DNA of 64,000 nucleotides from Alphaproteobacteria bacterium (GTDB lineage: Bacteria > Pseudomonadota > Alphaproteobacteria > Acetobacterales > Acetobacteraceae): contig JAPLOI010000056.1 of NCBI GenBank assembly GCA_026400815.1, positions 1 through 64,000 of the forward strand, in the 5' to 3' direction. This document shows positions 53,979 through 62,161 of the stretch, piece after piece (the first letter of the stretch is position 1; every line of letters starts with the position of its first letter). The position numbers and the translations under genes were made by a program. The notes beneath the pieces were generated by a model that saw only the letters and a list, made by a program, of their open reading frames with translations, did no database searches and was not told where the DNA came from.

Positions 53979-54004
53979 ATTCTTCCTTTGGGAGATCTCA
54001 CGCG

Positions 54005-54901
54005 ATGCGCGTCGCCGTCATAGGCCTGGGCACCATGGGCATGGGCGCCGCCCTCAGCCTCGTTAAAGCCGGCCACGAGGTCCATGGCTGCGACCTGCGC
54101 GAGTCCGTCCGCGCCGAGCTCATCGCCGCCGGCGGCCACGCGGCAGCGCGCGCCTGCGACCTGCCGGACGGGATCGAGGCCGCCGTGGTCTTCGTCGTCA
54201 ACGCCACCCAGGCCGAGACGGTGTTGTTCGGCCAGGAAGGCTGCCTGCCCCGCCTGGCGGAGGATGGCGTGGTCCTCTGTTGCACCACCGTCGCCCCGGA
54301 AGCCGTGCGCCAGCTCGGCGAGCGCGTCGAATCCGCCGGCCGCCTGCTGCTGGATGCGCCGGTCTCTGGCGGCGCCGCGGCTGCCCGCGGCGGCACCATG
54401 ACGGTGATGGCCTCTGGCCCCGAAGCCGCCTTCACCCGCTCCCAGCCGGTGCTCGATGCCATTGCCGGCAAGGTCTGGCGTCTCGGCGAGGCGATCGGCG
54501 CCGGCAGCACGGTGAAGATGGTCAACCAGCTCCTCGCCGGCGTCCACATCGCCACCGCCGCCGAAGCGATGGCGCTCGGCATCCGCGCTGGGGCCGACCC
54601 TCAAACCCTGTTCGACGTGATCTCCACCAGCGCCGGCAGCTCCTGGATGTTCCAGAACCGCGTTCCCCACATCCTGGCCGGGGACGATACGCCGCTTTCC
54701 GCGGTGAATATCTTCGTGAAAGACCTCGGCATCGTCCTGGACCAGGCCCGCGCCCTCACCTTCCCGCTGCCCTTGGCCAGCGCTGCACACCAACTCTTCC
54801 TCGCCGCCGCCGCCCAAGGCCACGGCATGAAGGACGACGCCTTCGTCATCCGCGTCTGGGAAGCCCTCGCGGGAATTTCCCTGCCGCCGAAGAAGTCCTG
54901 A
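54005..54901 (+). CDS. ltnD: L-threonate dehydrogenase-like beta-hydroxyacid dehydrogenase
   Basis: A 298-residue NAD(P)-dependent enzyme of the 3-hydroxyisobutyrate dehydrogenase family. The NAD motif is VAVIGLGTMGMGAALSL; substrate loop DAPVSGGAAAARGGTMTVMA and the catalytic Lys in GSTVKMVNQLLAG are intact. VVFVVNATQAETVLFGQEG matches the LtnD branch, which oxidises L-threonate to 2-oxo-tetronate. The companion genes of that pathway (a four-carbon acid sugar kinase and an aldolase) are not in view. ATG 54005 is chosen by the Rossmann start; the frame is open through the upstream repeat. Confidence 0.8.
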   Translation: MRVAVIGLGTMGMGAALSLVKAGHEVHGCDLRESVRAELIAAGGHAAARACDLPDGIEAAVVFVVNATQAETVLFGQEGCLPRLAEDGVVLCCTTVAPEAVRQLGERVESAGRLLLDAPVSGGAAAARGGTMTVMASGPEAAFTRSQPVLDAIAGKVWRLGEAIGAGSTVKMVNQLLAGVHIATAAEAMALGIRAGADPQTLFDVISTSAGSSWMFQNRVPHILAGDDTPLSAVNIFVKDLGIVLDQARALTFPLPLASAAHQLFLAAAAQGHGMKDDAFVIRVWEALAGISLPPKKS

Positions 54902-54945
54902 GGCGTTCGAAGCAGGATAGGACTGGGACTTCGCGCCGGACCCCA

Positions 54946-54975
54946 CCAGGGGCGAGCCCCTGGATCGTGCTTTTT
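54946..54975 (+). terminator. Hairpin plus T-run after ltnD
   Basis: CCAGGGGC-GA-GCCCCTGG (54946-54963) is followed within eight bases by TTTTT. It resembles the palindrome at 39417, so it could be both a repeat copy and a working terminator. Confidence 0.65.
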
Positions 54976-55169
54976 CGAGCATGTGGGTCGCTGCTCGAAG
55001 GCGACGGCATTGATGGTCTTTGATGGCGGCCGGGTGCCGATGCCCACGAGGGAGGGCTGCCTGGCTTGACTGGCTGGTGGATCTCCAGGCAGTGCGGGTC
55101 GCCCTTTCCCAGGGAGGTGAAGGGCTTGCCGCAGGTGCCGAGGCCTTCCATTGCGGTCTCGGTGTGCGC

Positions 55170-55560
55170 CTCGGGGCGTTGTCGCGGTGCATCAGTGCGC
55201 CGGTGCCGGTGTTGTTGAGGTTGCGGCGGCGGTACGAGACGAGCCGAACCATGCAGATAGGATAGCGCAGGATCCCATCCTGCCGGCACATGCGGCTGCG
55301 GATGCCTTCGGCGTTGAGCCGGTCGGCGGTACTGCAATAGAGATCGAAAATCCGACGTGCGATGGAGGCCTCGGGCTCTTCTATGCGGCGTAGGCCGGAA
55401 TCGAGCTTGCGAGCCTGGCCTGTCTGGCGGACCACCCGATAGCCGTGGGGCTGCTTGCTGGTGGCACGGCCGTTTCGGGTGAGCCTTTCGAGGCGGCGAG
55501 GTCCTTGAGGTAGAGGCTGGTGATGGTGCCGCGCATCCGCGACAACCTGCAACCTAACGG
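55170..55560 (-). pseudogene. Serine recombinase (resolvase family) remnant
   Basis: Pieces of a large serine recombinase appear in two frames: MRGTITSLYLKDLAA (about 55490-55536) and then HGYRVVRQ...RRIEEPEASIARRIFDLY...DRLNAEGIRSRM...DGILRYP (about 55250-55445). These match the recombinase-domain entry of resolvase/invertase-type integrases. The catalytic N-terminal Ser domain and the zinc-ribbon end are absent. It has clearly decayed, marking an old integration site next to the surface-structure cluster. Confidence 0.75.
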
Positions 55561-55742
55561 CGCCTCCGCCACATACGAGGACGCTGCCCCCAATACCTGC
55601 CGACCGTAGAAAAATACGATCACACGTATTCGCTTATGATGTCATGTCGGAATACGAGATCGTATTCGTCGTGAATGAGGTATGCGAGCTGCTGTTGTTC
55701 TGTGTGAGTTACAAACTCTGGCCCGTTGTTCGGCTGCCCGAC

Positions 55743-56099
55743 CTATATCTCTTGGCCGAAACTGACGCATCGTGCATTGCCCGCAACCACATGGCCACGA
55801 ACGGCGACACCCCTGGGGTCGGCCGCCATCCATATCTCCTTGGGAATCTCGATATTGTCCCGCGAGGGAGTAGGCGCCACGTCCTCGATCAAGACGAGTG
55901 CGCTGGGGCGGGAGCCGCATCGCTCGCAGCGCAAACGGCCTGCGACATGGCCGACAATGGCGCGCGGATTGTGCTCTATCACAGCGGCGAGCGGCATCGA
56001 CACGAGTGTGCGACAGCTAATGCAGCGGCCGGCGATATGGGTACTTCTGACCTCGGCCAGCGGTAGGAGAAGTGTTGAGGAGCGAACAGGAATAGACAA
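55743..56099 (-). CDS. Small zinc-ribbon-like hypothetical protein
   Basis: A 118-residue frame with two CxxC pairs, GRCISCRTLV and GRLRCERCGSRP, separated by PLAAVIEHNPRAIVGHVA. This pattern recurs in short alphaproteobacterial proteins of unknown function. The only start that keeps the first CxxC pair is TTG near 56099 (or another non-ATG codon); ATG 55997 would lose it. The frame may be a relic of the mobile region; the surrounding sequence is lower in GC than the rest of the window. Confidence 0.45.
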   Translation of the reverse strand: MSIPVRSSTLLLPLAEVRSTHIAGRCISCRTLVSMPLAAVIEHNPRAIVGHVAGRLRCERCGSRPSALVLIEDVAPTPSRDNIEIPKEIWMAADPRGVAVRGHVVAGNARCVSFGQEI

Positions 56100-56631
56100 A
56101 ATAGAATGGCCTCCGTAATTGCGTATATGCGACCTCTATGCCGATAGCGCTGTCTAGCGATCGCCTGATTGCTTTCCATTCATTGCATCTACAAACCGGG
56201 CGCGCCAAACACAAAACTCACCAATATCTCTTGAGGGAGCGCCGCAAACGGAGCCAAAACTCAGAATATATACGAGTATCGTGAAGCCGCTCCTGACCAA
56301 TCTACACTCAAGCGATCCGGAGCGATTGGACGCTGCGCGCAATTTTGAACCCGCGATCGGAGGTATTTCGAGTGTCCGGGCCGCTTGATCAGCCCGATGT
56401 CACTCGTGGGTCCGCGCCGAGCGGTTCTTCTCCCAGTGCCTCCGTTGGTAAATCCCGAAAATACTCCCGACGCTGATTTATGAGAGTGTTTGAGTGTAAT
56501 CACGAGAGATCGTGAGCGGTTTGGAGTGTCGGACCTGTCTCGTTGCCTAAATACCGGAGTTCCTACGACTTCTTGTGAGTTGTTCCGGAGGCTCAATCCG
56601 CTACTTATGGTCGCAGAGACAGGAGGCGGGA
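56100..56631. other. Low-GC intergenic stretch without a recognisable gene
   Basis: About 530 bases noticeably richer in A/T than the rest of the window. No frame here shows a known domain or good ribosome site. It probably contains the promoter for the surface cluster that begins at 56632 and is the residue of an inserted segment, given the recombinase fragment upstream. Confidence 0.6.
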
Positions 56632-57477
56632 TTGCGGTCTGGGACGCTGACCATACTGGCCTTAAGCATGGCTCTTGGGGGATGCGCTGCGGGTGGGGGC
56701 TTTGGTCGACTTGTCGACCTGAAGCGAACCAGCGCCGAGGCGCGGGATCTGTCGCAAGTGTGTCAGTCTGCCCGAAGTGCAGAGATCTACGACATCAACA
56801 TCGGCCGCGAAACAGCGCTTCGGATGAGTGGTGACGGTGCCTGCGCATTTTCCTTGTTTCGCATCATGGATGCCTACGGTGTGCCGCGTGCCAGGGGCTC
56901 GTATGACGCAGCCTTGATCACGGTGCCGCCCGAAGCGGGCGAACTGAACTTCGTCACCACCGAGAGTGCCACGTGGATTGAGTATACGCCCACCCCCGGC
57001 TTCGTCGGCGAGGATCGGTTCACCTTCCGCCTGGTGCCCGGAAACGGCGTTTACCCTGTGAAGGTTGAGGTGCGGGCGCCGGTCCCGGCACCGGTGCCGC
57101 TACGGCCGAACCCGGCCGAACTGATGATCCGCTTCGATCTTGATCGTGCGGAACTGACCGCCGAGAGCCGTCAGTCGATCGAGCGGCTGCGGGACGTTCT
57201 TTCCGATCCGCGCTTTGCGCAATGGAAGATCGATCTCGCTGGCCACACCGATGCGTCGGGCGCGGAAGGCTACAATCGCCGCCTGTCCGAGCGCCGGGCT
57301 GAGGCAGTCCGGGACTATCTGGTGGACCGAATGGGTGTGCCGGCTGGGCGTACGAATGTCGCGGGATATGGCCGCAGCGTGCTCCTCAACTCGGAGCGTC
57401 CGCTGGATGGCGCCAATCGTCGCGTGCGGCTGACCCTGCGGCGGAACCTGCACACAGAGGCGAGGCCGCAGCCATGA
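56632..57477 (+). CDS. OmpA-family lipoprotein, first gene of the Hfa-like cluster
   Basis: A 281-residue outer-membrane lipoprotein. The signal ends in a lipobox (LTILALSMALGGC, Cys18). A mid-region has an Ig-like stretch (WIEYTPTPGFVGEDRFTFRL), and the last 120 residues are an OmpA domain (LMIRFDLDRAELTAESRQSI; LAGHTDASGAEGYNRRLSER) that binds peptidoglycan. I set the start at TTG 56632 because AGGAGG (56621-56626) sits just before it and the signal peptide begins there; no ATG fits. Its stop overlaps the next ATG (ATGA). It may anchor the secretion channel to the wall. Confidence 0.88.
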   Translation: MRSGTLTILALSMALGGCAAGGGFGRLVDLKRTSAEARDLSQVCQSARSAEIYDINIGRETALRMSGDGACAFSLFRIMDAYGVPRARGSYDAALITVPPEAGELNFVTTESATWIEYTPTPGFVGEDRFTFRLVPGNGVYPVKVEVRAPVPAPVPLRPNPAELMIRFDLDRAELTAESRQSIERLRDVLSDPRFAQWKIDLAGHTDASGAEGYNRRLSERRAEAVRDYLVDRMGVPAGRTNVAGYGRSVLLNSERPLDGANRRVRLTLRRNLHTEARPQP

Positions 57478-57947
57478 TGTGCAATGGCGTTGTCCGGCCG
57501 CTGCGGCCGAAGCCCCGATTTTGGTTGATCGTGGCCCTGATGTGCGGCGCGGTGGTGCCGGCTGAAGCTCTGGCCCAGGGATACGGCGAGCAGAGGACAT
57601 TGCCGTTTCGTATCCATGGCTACGACCGCACCACCCAGGAAGTCTATCGCCGCCAGTTCTCAAGCCAGGCGGCCACGAATTCTGCAGCGGGCGGAACTTC
57701 TGCTGCATCGGGTTCCAACAGCTCGCTTCTGCCGCAAAAGCAGCAAAGCGGATCCTCGATGAACAACGTGGTCCAGTATTATGACTACCGGAGCTCGAAC
57801 GTAACGCTGAACGGAAACGGTAGCACCGTGGATACCCGTGGCGTGCTGAACGCGGGCCAGGATTCGGCCGGCACCTCGCAGATGCTGAACAACCAGTCCG
57901 ATGCCGCTTCAGGCGGGGCAAATTCTCTGCCCCGCACGATACAGTAA
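57474..57947 (+). CDS. Small exported Ser/Asn/Gln-rich protein, possible HfaA counterpart
   Basis: A 157-residue protein with a signal peptide (FWLIVALMCGAVVPAEALAQ). The mature part is polar: SSQAATNSAAGGTSAASGSN, then NVTLNGNGSTVDTRGVLNAG and QMLNNQSD. In Caulobacter hfaABD, a small secreted subunit (HfaA) is encoded directly before HfaB; this gene holds that position and has comparable size and composition. I see no firm sequence match, so the assignment is by context. It is coupled to the OmpA-lipoprotein gene and 15 bases before hfaB. Confidence 0.6.
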   Translation: MMCNGVVRPLRPKPRFWLIVALMCGAVVPAEALAQGYGEQRTLPFRIHGYDRTTQEVYRRQFSSQAATNSAAGGTSAASGSNSSLLPQKQQSGSSMNNVVQYYDYRSSNVTLNGNGSTVDTRGVLNAGQDSAGTSQMLNNQSDAASGGANSLPRTIQ

Positions 57948-57962
57948 CGACGAGGGGACCCA

Positions 57963-59813
57963 GTGGGGAACTCTGACAGGCAGTGTGCAGAACGGCCGCG
58001 CCGCGGCGCGGTTGCTCATGCGGTAGTACTCGCCCTGGGCGTGATCGGCCTGGCCGGTTGCACAACCTGGACACCACAGTTCGCCAACGTAACGCCGGTA
58101 ACGGGGCCGGCCCCCTATGCGAACCGTACGCCGATGCAGGCCGCACTGGTGTGCCTGCAGCCCAGCGCGCGTGCCACGCCGGATCTTCGGCTTGGCGTTG
58201 CGGACTTCATTGATGGCAGCGGCGCGTCGTTGGGGGATGGCGATGTCAACGGCCGTTACTTCAGCCAGCGGCCAGATCTGATGCTGATCGTGGCCCTGTC
58301 GAAAACCGGCGTGCGGCTGGTGAACCGCACCTCCACGGCCGTTGCCGAATGGGAGATGCGCCAGGCGATGGATCGTCGCCTGGGCGAGGGCAAGCAGGTG
58401 GTGGTGGGACAGACGAAGTTCGACTACCGGCCGGTACGGGCGGGCGAGTTCCTTGGTTCGACCTTCTACATCAACGGGGCGATCACCGAGATCAACTGGT
58501 CGCTCAGCAGCAACGTGGAAGAAGGCGGTTTCCTGGGTGCCACCGCCGGGCGGCGCACATATCGCGTATCGATCGCTATCGACCTGGTGGTCACCAACTC
58601 TCTGACGACCGAGGTTGTGTTTGCCCGCTCCTACAGCAAGCAGCTGGTGGGGTACGAGTCCGGCGCCGGGGTGTTCCGCTTCGTCGAAGCCAGCATCATG
58701 CCGAAGTCTCGCGTGGAGCTGTTCCAGGCCAATATCGGCCAGAAGCAGAATGAACCCGTTCAGGCTGCTCTGCGCTGGCTCGTGGAACTGTCTGGCTACG
58801 AGACGGTCTCGGCACTGACCGGGGGCGATGCCCGCTGTGATGCCCTTGTGCCAGGCCAGGACACTGAGGAGATGGAGGACGATACCGTACCCGCGCCGCC
58901 ACCTCCGGTGCAGGCGCGGGCCGACAGGTCGCCAGGACGTATGGGGCAGTCAGCGCCGTTCCTGGGGCGCAACCCATATGTGCAAGCCGCGCCGATCCCG
59001 CAACAACCGGCAGTTCCTGTGCCTGCCGCTGCCACGCCGGTGGCGCCGCTGCCTGCTCCTGTCTCGCCGGTTACCCGAACGAGGGCGCCGATGCAGGGCC
59101 AAGAACCCGGGCGACCGGCAACGCTGCGCGGGCGTGCTGGCGTGGTTGCCCCGGTGGCGGCAAATGCGCCGCGCGGGATCGATGACGATGCTGTTGCGTC
59201 GGTCTCTCGTGTGGCCGCTTCGACAGTTACGGCAACGCGCCCGCAGGGCGGGGCCGACAGTGCCATGGCGCGGCAACCCCGCCAGTTGGCGGTGCTGGCG
59301 TCGCAGTCGGTGTTGCAGGCGGCCGATCAACCGGACGAGGACGCCGACGCCCAACCCAGGCAGATCGCGCCGGTGGCGGCTGCTCCGATGCATCAGGCCC
59401 CGGCCATGCCGTTGCCGGTTCCCCCGGCCCCGGCGGAAGCGATGAGGGTTGTTTTGCCGGGTGACGACGGCTCGCGCCTTGCAACGATGCCGGACCGTGC
59501 TCCGCGGCTGGGGGACAGCGGGGCGCGCGATGTGGATGAGGAGGCATCGATCTCCTGGCGGTCGGATGCGCCGGTCCTTGTGGCTGGTCGGCTTGTGCAT
59601 GCTGACGGTGACAGCCGCCAACACCTGCCGCCGGCGCCGACGGCTCCGCCGATCGAAGGCACCTATGAGCCGCCGGCCGTGCAACCCGAGCAGCCATCCG
59701 GGCGGATGGCGCTGATGACGGTGCTGAACGTATGGCTCAGCGCCAGCGCCGCCCCGGCACCGGGCAGCCGCGCGTACGACACGACCGTGACAGCGCGCGG
59801 CACGGGCCAATAG
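57963..59813 (+). CDS. hfaB: HfaB/CsgG-family outer-membrane secretion lipoprotein with long Pro-rich tail
   Basis: A 616-residue protein. Signal and lipobox LALGVIGLAGC (Cys33). Residues ~50-290 are the CsgG/HfaB domain: QAALVCLQPSARATPDLRLG, ADFIDGSG, DLMLIVALSKTGVRLVNRTS, GSTFYINGAITEINWSLSSN, ARSYSKQLVGYESGAGVFRF and NEPVQAALRWLVEL. CsgG proteins form outer-membrane pores that export amyloid or adhesin subunits; HfaB exports and anchors HfaA/HfaD in Caulobacter holdfast. Beyond 300 a disordered Ala/Pro/Val tail of over 300 residues follows, which ordinary HfaB proteins lack. The start is GTG 57963 with GAGGGG upstream. Confidence 0.85.
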   Translation: MGNSDRQCAERPRRGAVAHAVVLALGVIGLAGCTTWTPQFANVTPVTGPAPYANRTPMQAALVCLQPSARATPDLRLGVADFIDGSGASLGDGDVNGRYFSQRPDLMLIVALSKTGVRLVNRTSTAVAEWEMRQAMDRRLGEGKQVVVGQTKFDYRPVRAGEFLGSTFYINGAITEINWSLSSNVEEGGFLGATAGRRTYRVSIAIDLVVTNSLTTEVVFARSYSKQLVGYESGAGVFRFVEASIMPKSRVELFQANIGQKQNEPVQAALRWLVELSGYETVSALTGGDARCDALVPGQDTEEMEDDTVPAPPPPVQARADRSPGRMGQSAPFLGRNPYVQAAPIPQQPAVPVPAAATPVAPLPAPVSPVTRTRAPMQGQEPGRPATLRGRAGVVAPVAANAPRGIDDDAVASVSRVAASTVTATRPQGGADSAMARQPRQLAVLASQSVLQAADQPDEDADAQPRQIAPVAAAPMHQAPAMPLPVPPAPAEAMRVVLPGDDGSRLATMPDRAPRLGDSGARDVDEEASISWRSDAPVLVAGRLVHADGDSRQHLPPAPTAPPIEGTYEPPAVQPEQPSGRMALMTVLNVWLSASAAPAPGSRAYDTTVTARGTGQ

Positions 59814-59818
59814 CAGCC

Positions 59819-60682
59819 ATGACCTTCAACCAGATGAATGAGACAATGACTTCAGGATTGCCAGGCAAGCCGGCCCAGGGTGGGGCCTTCGGTTCCGCGC
59901 GCTACGGCCTCGGTGCGGTTCTTGCCGTGGCGCTGCTGCTGGGGCCACTGAACGGCGAGGCGGCGCCGGTTGATAGCTGCGTGGGCGACGTGTGCGCTGA
60001 TCTGCGGCCGGTGCTGAACCCGCCTTTCCCGACGCCCACGGGCATGTTCTACCCGGAGATGCAGATGCGCCCGGCGCAGGCGCCGGCACCGCAGCAGCGG
60101 CAGGCGCAGGTCCAGCTGGCCAGCATGACGGTAGCGGGGGCGGGGCGCATGCCCATGATGCGCCCGGGGTTCGTGCCCGTGCAGCAGCGTGGCCCGGCGC
60201 CCGCACAAGCCCAGGCTCCGGCCAGGCCCGCACCCACGCCCGCATCCGATGCCCGGCCGCCGGAGCCGGATCGCCGCGGCATCGACAGCTGGTTTGCCGA
60301 ATGCCCTCAGGGGCAGTCGACCGGCTGTCGTGTCCTCCGCCGGGCCCCCGGCGCGGATGGCAGCCCGGGAGTGACGGTGATTGTGGCGGCTGATCCGCGC
60401 TCCCCTGGTCGCAACCAGGCGACGGTGTTGCTGCCGCTGGGCATCTCGGTGCGGGAATCGATCCCGATGCTGCTGGATGACCGGTTCGTCGCGCTGTTGC
60501 CGATCGAGACCTGCCTGCCAGCAGGCTGTGTCCTGACCGTGGCGCTGTCGCCGCCGATGATTGCGGCGCTGCGCACGACGACCACTCTCAAGTTACTGGC
60601 CCCCACGCCCAACGGCCAAACTGTTCCGTTCGTGGTTCCCGTCAGTGGCTTCGGTGACGCCTACCAGAAGGTGGCGGGGTGA
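59819..60682 (+). CDS. Exported protein with IalB-like C-terminal domain
   Basis: A 287-residue protein with a signal-like hydrophobic segment (YGLGAVLAVALLLGPLNGEA). A disordered Pro/Gln/Ala part runs to about residue 155. The C-terminal domain of 120 residues has the IalB (invasion-associated locus B) pattern: DSWFAECPQGQSTGCRVLRR, ESIPMLLDDRFVALLPIETC, LPAGCVLTVALSPPMIAALR, with four Cys likely forming disulphides. IalB domains are periplasmic. The ATG lies five bases after hfaB, so it belongs to the same transcript and may act as an accessory or chaperone of the export system. Confidence 0.8.
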   Translation: MTFNQMNETMTSGLPGKPAQGGAFGSARYGLGAVLAVALLLGPLNGEAAPVDSCVGDVCADLRPVLNPPFPTPTGMFYPEMQMRPAQAPAPQQRQAQVQLASMTVAGAGRMPMMRPGFVPVQQRGPAPAQAQAPARPAPTPASDARPPEPDRRGIDSWFAECPQGQSTGCRVLRRAPGADGSPGVTVIVAADPRSPGRNQATVLLPLGISVRESIPMLLDDRFVALLPIETCLPAGCVLTVALSPPMIAALRTTTTLKLLAPTPNGQTVPFVVPVSGFGDAYQKVAG

Positions 60683-60781
60683 GGAACATCCTCGCGTCAC
60701 TTCGTGCCGTGCCGTGCCCTGCCCAGATTGGCAGTGGTTCTCAGTTTCCGCCCACATCCTGAACAGGGGAAAGTTCCTTCT

Positions 60782-62083
60782 ATGACACTCCGACATAACT
60801 TGCTGGCGGCATCCGCCCTGGCACTTCTGGCCATGGTGCCGAATGCCTGGGCACAAACCACTGTGGTTGTGCCCCAGCCCGTGGCGGTTGCGGTGCCCTA
60901 CGGCCAGGCGCCGTACAACAACCCCTATGCCTATAACAACGTGGGCTTCGGCTACGGCTACCGCGCACCGGTGGGCGTTTCCACCGGCGGCGCTGGCGTC
61001 AGCCCTGCGATCTCGGTTGCCCCCACCGCGGGCACGATCGGTTCCGCGCAGTGGACCGGCCTCGGCGGCAATGGCTACACCTTCACCTCTGGTGTGCAGA
61101 ACCCCGGCGGCCAGGCCTATACCCTGGGCGGCGCCAGCCAGTCTCAGCTGGGCGGCACCCAGGCCTACCAGACCGGCGTGAACAACCCGGGCGGTGCGGC
61201 CCAGGTGGGCGGCGCCAGCTACCAGAACGCCACCGGGCAGGGCTACAACTCCGGCGCTGCCTTCGTGAACGCCTCTGGCGGCGGCTCGGTCAGCGCTTCG
61301 GGCTCGCAGGGCGCCGGGGGCCAAGTCTATGCGACGACGGCTGGCTTGGCCAATCCGTGGGGCACCGCGTCCACCGCGGGTAACGGCGCGCAGACGGCAA
61401 CCGGCTCCGCCTACCAGACCAATGCCGGGTATGCCGGCGTGGCAGGCGCGGGTTCGGCCACCGGCACCGGCACGCTCTCGGGCACCACCGGCAGCACGTT
61501 TGGCGGCACGGCCAACATCGCCAACCCCGGCGGCTCGGCCTACTCCACCGCGTCTGGCACGCAGAACGGCACCGTGACCGGCACGACGGGCACGGCCGGC
61601 GCCACTGGCCCCGGCTACGGCTTCATCGGCAACGGAACCAACACCGGGCCCCAGGGCACCACCGTTGGCAGCGTCAGCGGCGCCAACTCCAACGGCATCG
61701 CCTACACCGCTGGCGTGAGCGGTGCAGCCGCGGCCAATAACGGGTACCTGCTGACGGCTGGTCCCGCTCTGCCGTCTGGCTGGTACAGCGCTGGCTCGCA
61801 GCTGACCACGGGTGGCTACTATTACGGTGGGCCGGTAACGACCATGCCGACGGTGACGCAGAACGTCCCGCCGGTTCAGCCGCCGGTTTCCTACATTTCG
61901 GGTTATATTGCGCCCGGCTTTGGCGTTTATTCGCCGCGAGCCTTCGCTTATGCGCCCGTTTACTATGCGCCCTCCACATATGTTCCCCCGGCAGCGCCCG
62001 TGGTGACCTATGGCTCGCCGTTCGACCCCTACACGGGTGGCAACGGCGGCAGCGGCAGCGGCGGCATCGGCGGCGGCAACTGA
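60782..62083 (+). CDS. Secreted low-complexity Gly/Thr/Ala/Asn-rich protein
   Basis: A 433-residue protein with a clear signal peptide (LLAASALALLAMVPNAWAQ). The mature part is repeats such as QAYTLGGASQSQLGGTQAYQ, AGSATGTGTLSGTTGST and NPGGSAYSTASGTQNGTV, with Tyr-rich ends (VPYGQAPYNNPYAYNNVGFG; SYISGYIAPGFGVYSPRAFA). It has no Cys and few charges. Such composition suits an extracellular fibre or matrix subunit, plausibly a substrate of the HfaB-type channel. A GC hairpin separates it from the next gene. Confidence 0.75.
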   Translation: MTLRHNLLAASALALLAMVPNAWAQTTVVVPQPVAVAVPYGQAPYNNPYAYNNVGFGYGYRAPVGVSTGGAGVSPAISVAPTAGTIGSAQWTGLGGNGYTFTSGVQNPGGQAYTLGGASQSQLGGTQAYQTGVNNPGGAAQVGGASYQNATGQGYNSGAAFVNASGGGSVSASGSQGAGGQVYATTAGLANPWGTASTAGNGAQTATGSAYQTNAGYAGVAGAGSATGTGTLSGTTGSTFGGTANIANPGGSAYSTASGTQNGTVTGTTGTAGATGPGYGFIGNGTNTGPQGTTVGSVSGANSNGIAYTAGVSGAAAANNGYLLTAGPALPSGWYSAGSQLTTGGYYYGGPVTTMPTVTQNVPPVQPPVSYISGYIAPGFGVYSPRAFAYAPVYYAPSTYVPPAAPVVTYGSPFDPYTGGNGGSGSGGIGGGN

Positions 62084-62107
62084 AAACCAGCCTAGCCACG
62101 TCTACGG

Positions 62108-62128
62108 CGCCGCCCCGGTGGGGCGGCG
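62108..62128 (+). terminator. Hairpin between two fibre-protein genes
   Basis: A perfect 9-bp stem CGCCGCCCC (62108-62116) with its complement (62120-62128), three-base loop, no T-run. It may set the ratio of upstream to downstream transcripts rather than stop transcription fully. Confidence 0.5.
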
Positions 62129-62161
62129 TGACTTCCCCAAGCAACCAACCTAGAGGCTGAC

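Noticed and set aside
53876-54004. An N-terminal extension of the LtnD-like protein through the repeat
   Set aside because: The extension is a translation of repeat copy C; the Rossmann motif starts at ATG 54005 with its own ribosome site.
55644-56066. A 140-codon plus-strand frame in the decayed zone
   Set aside because: No motif; the opposite strand holds two CxxC pairs in a plausible zinc-ribbon order.
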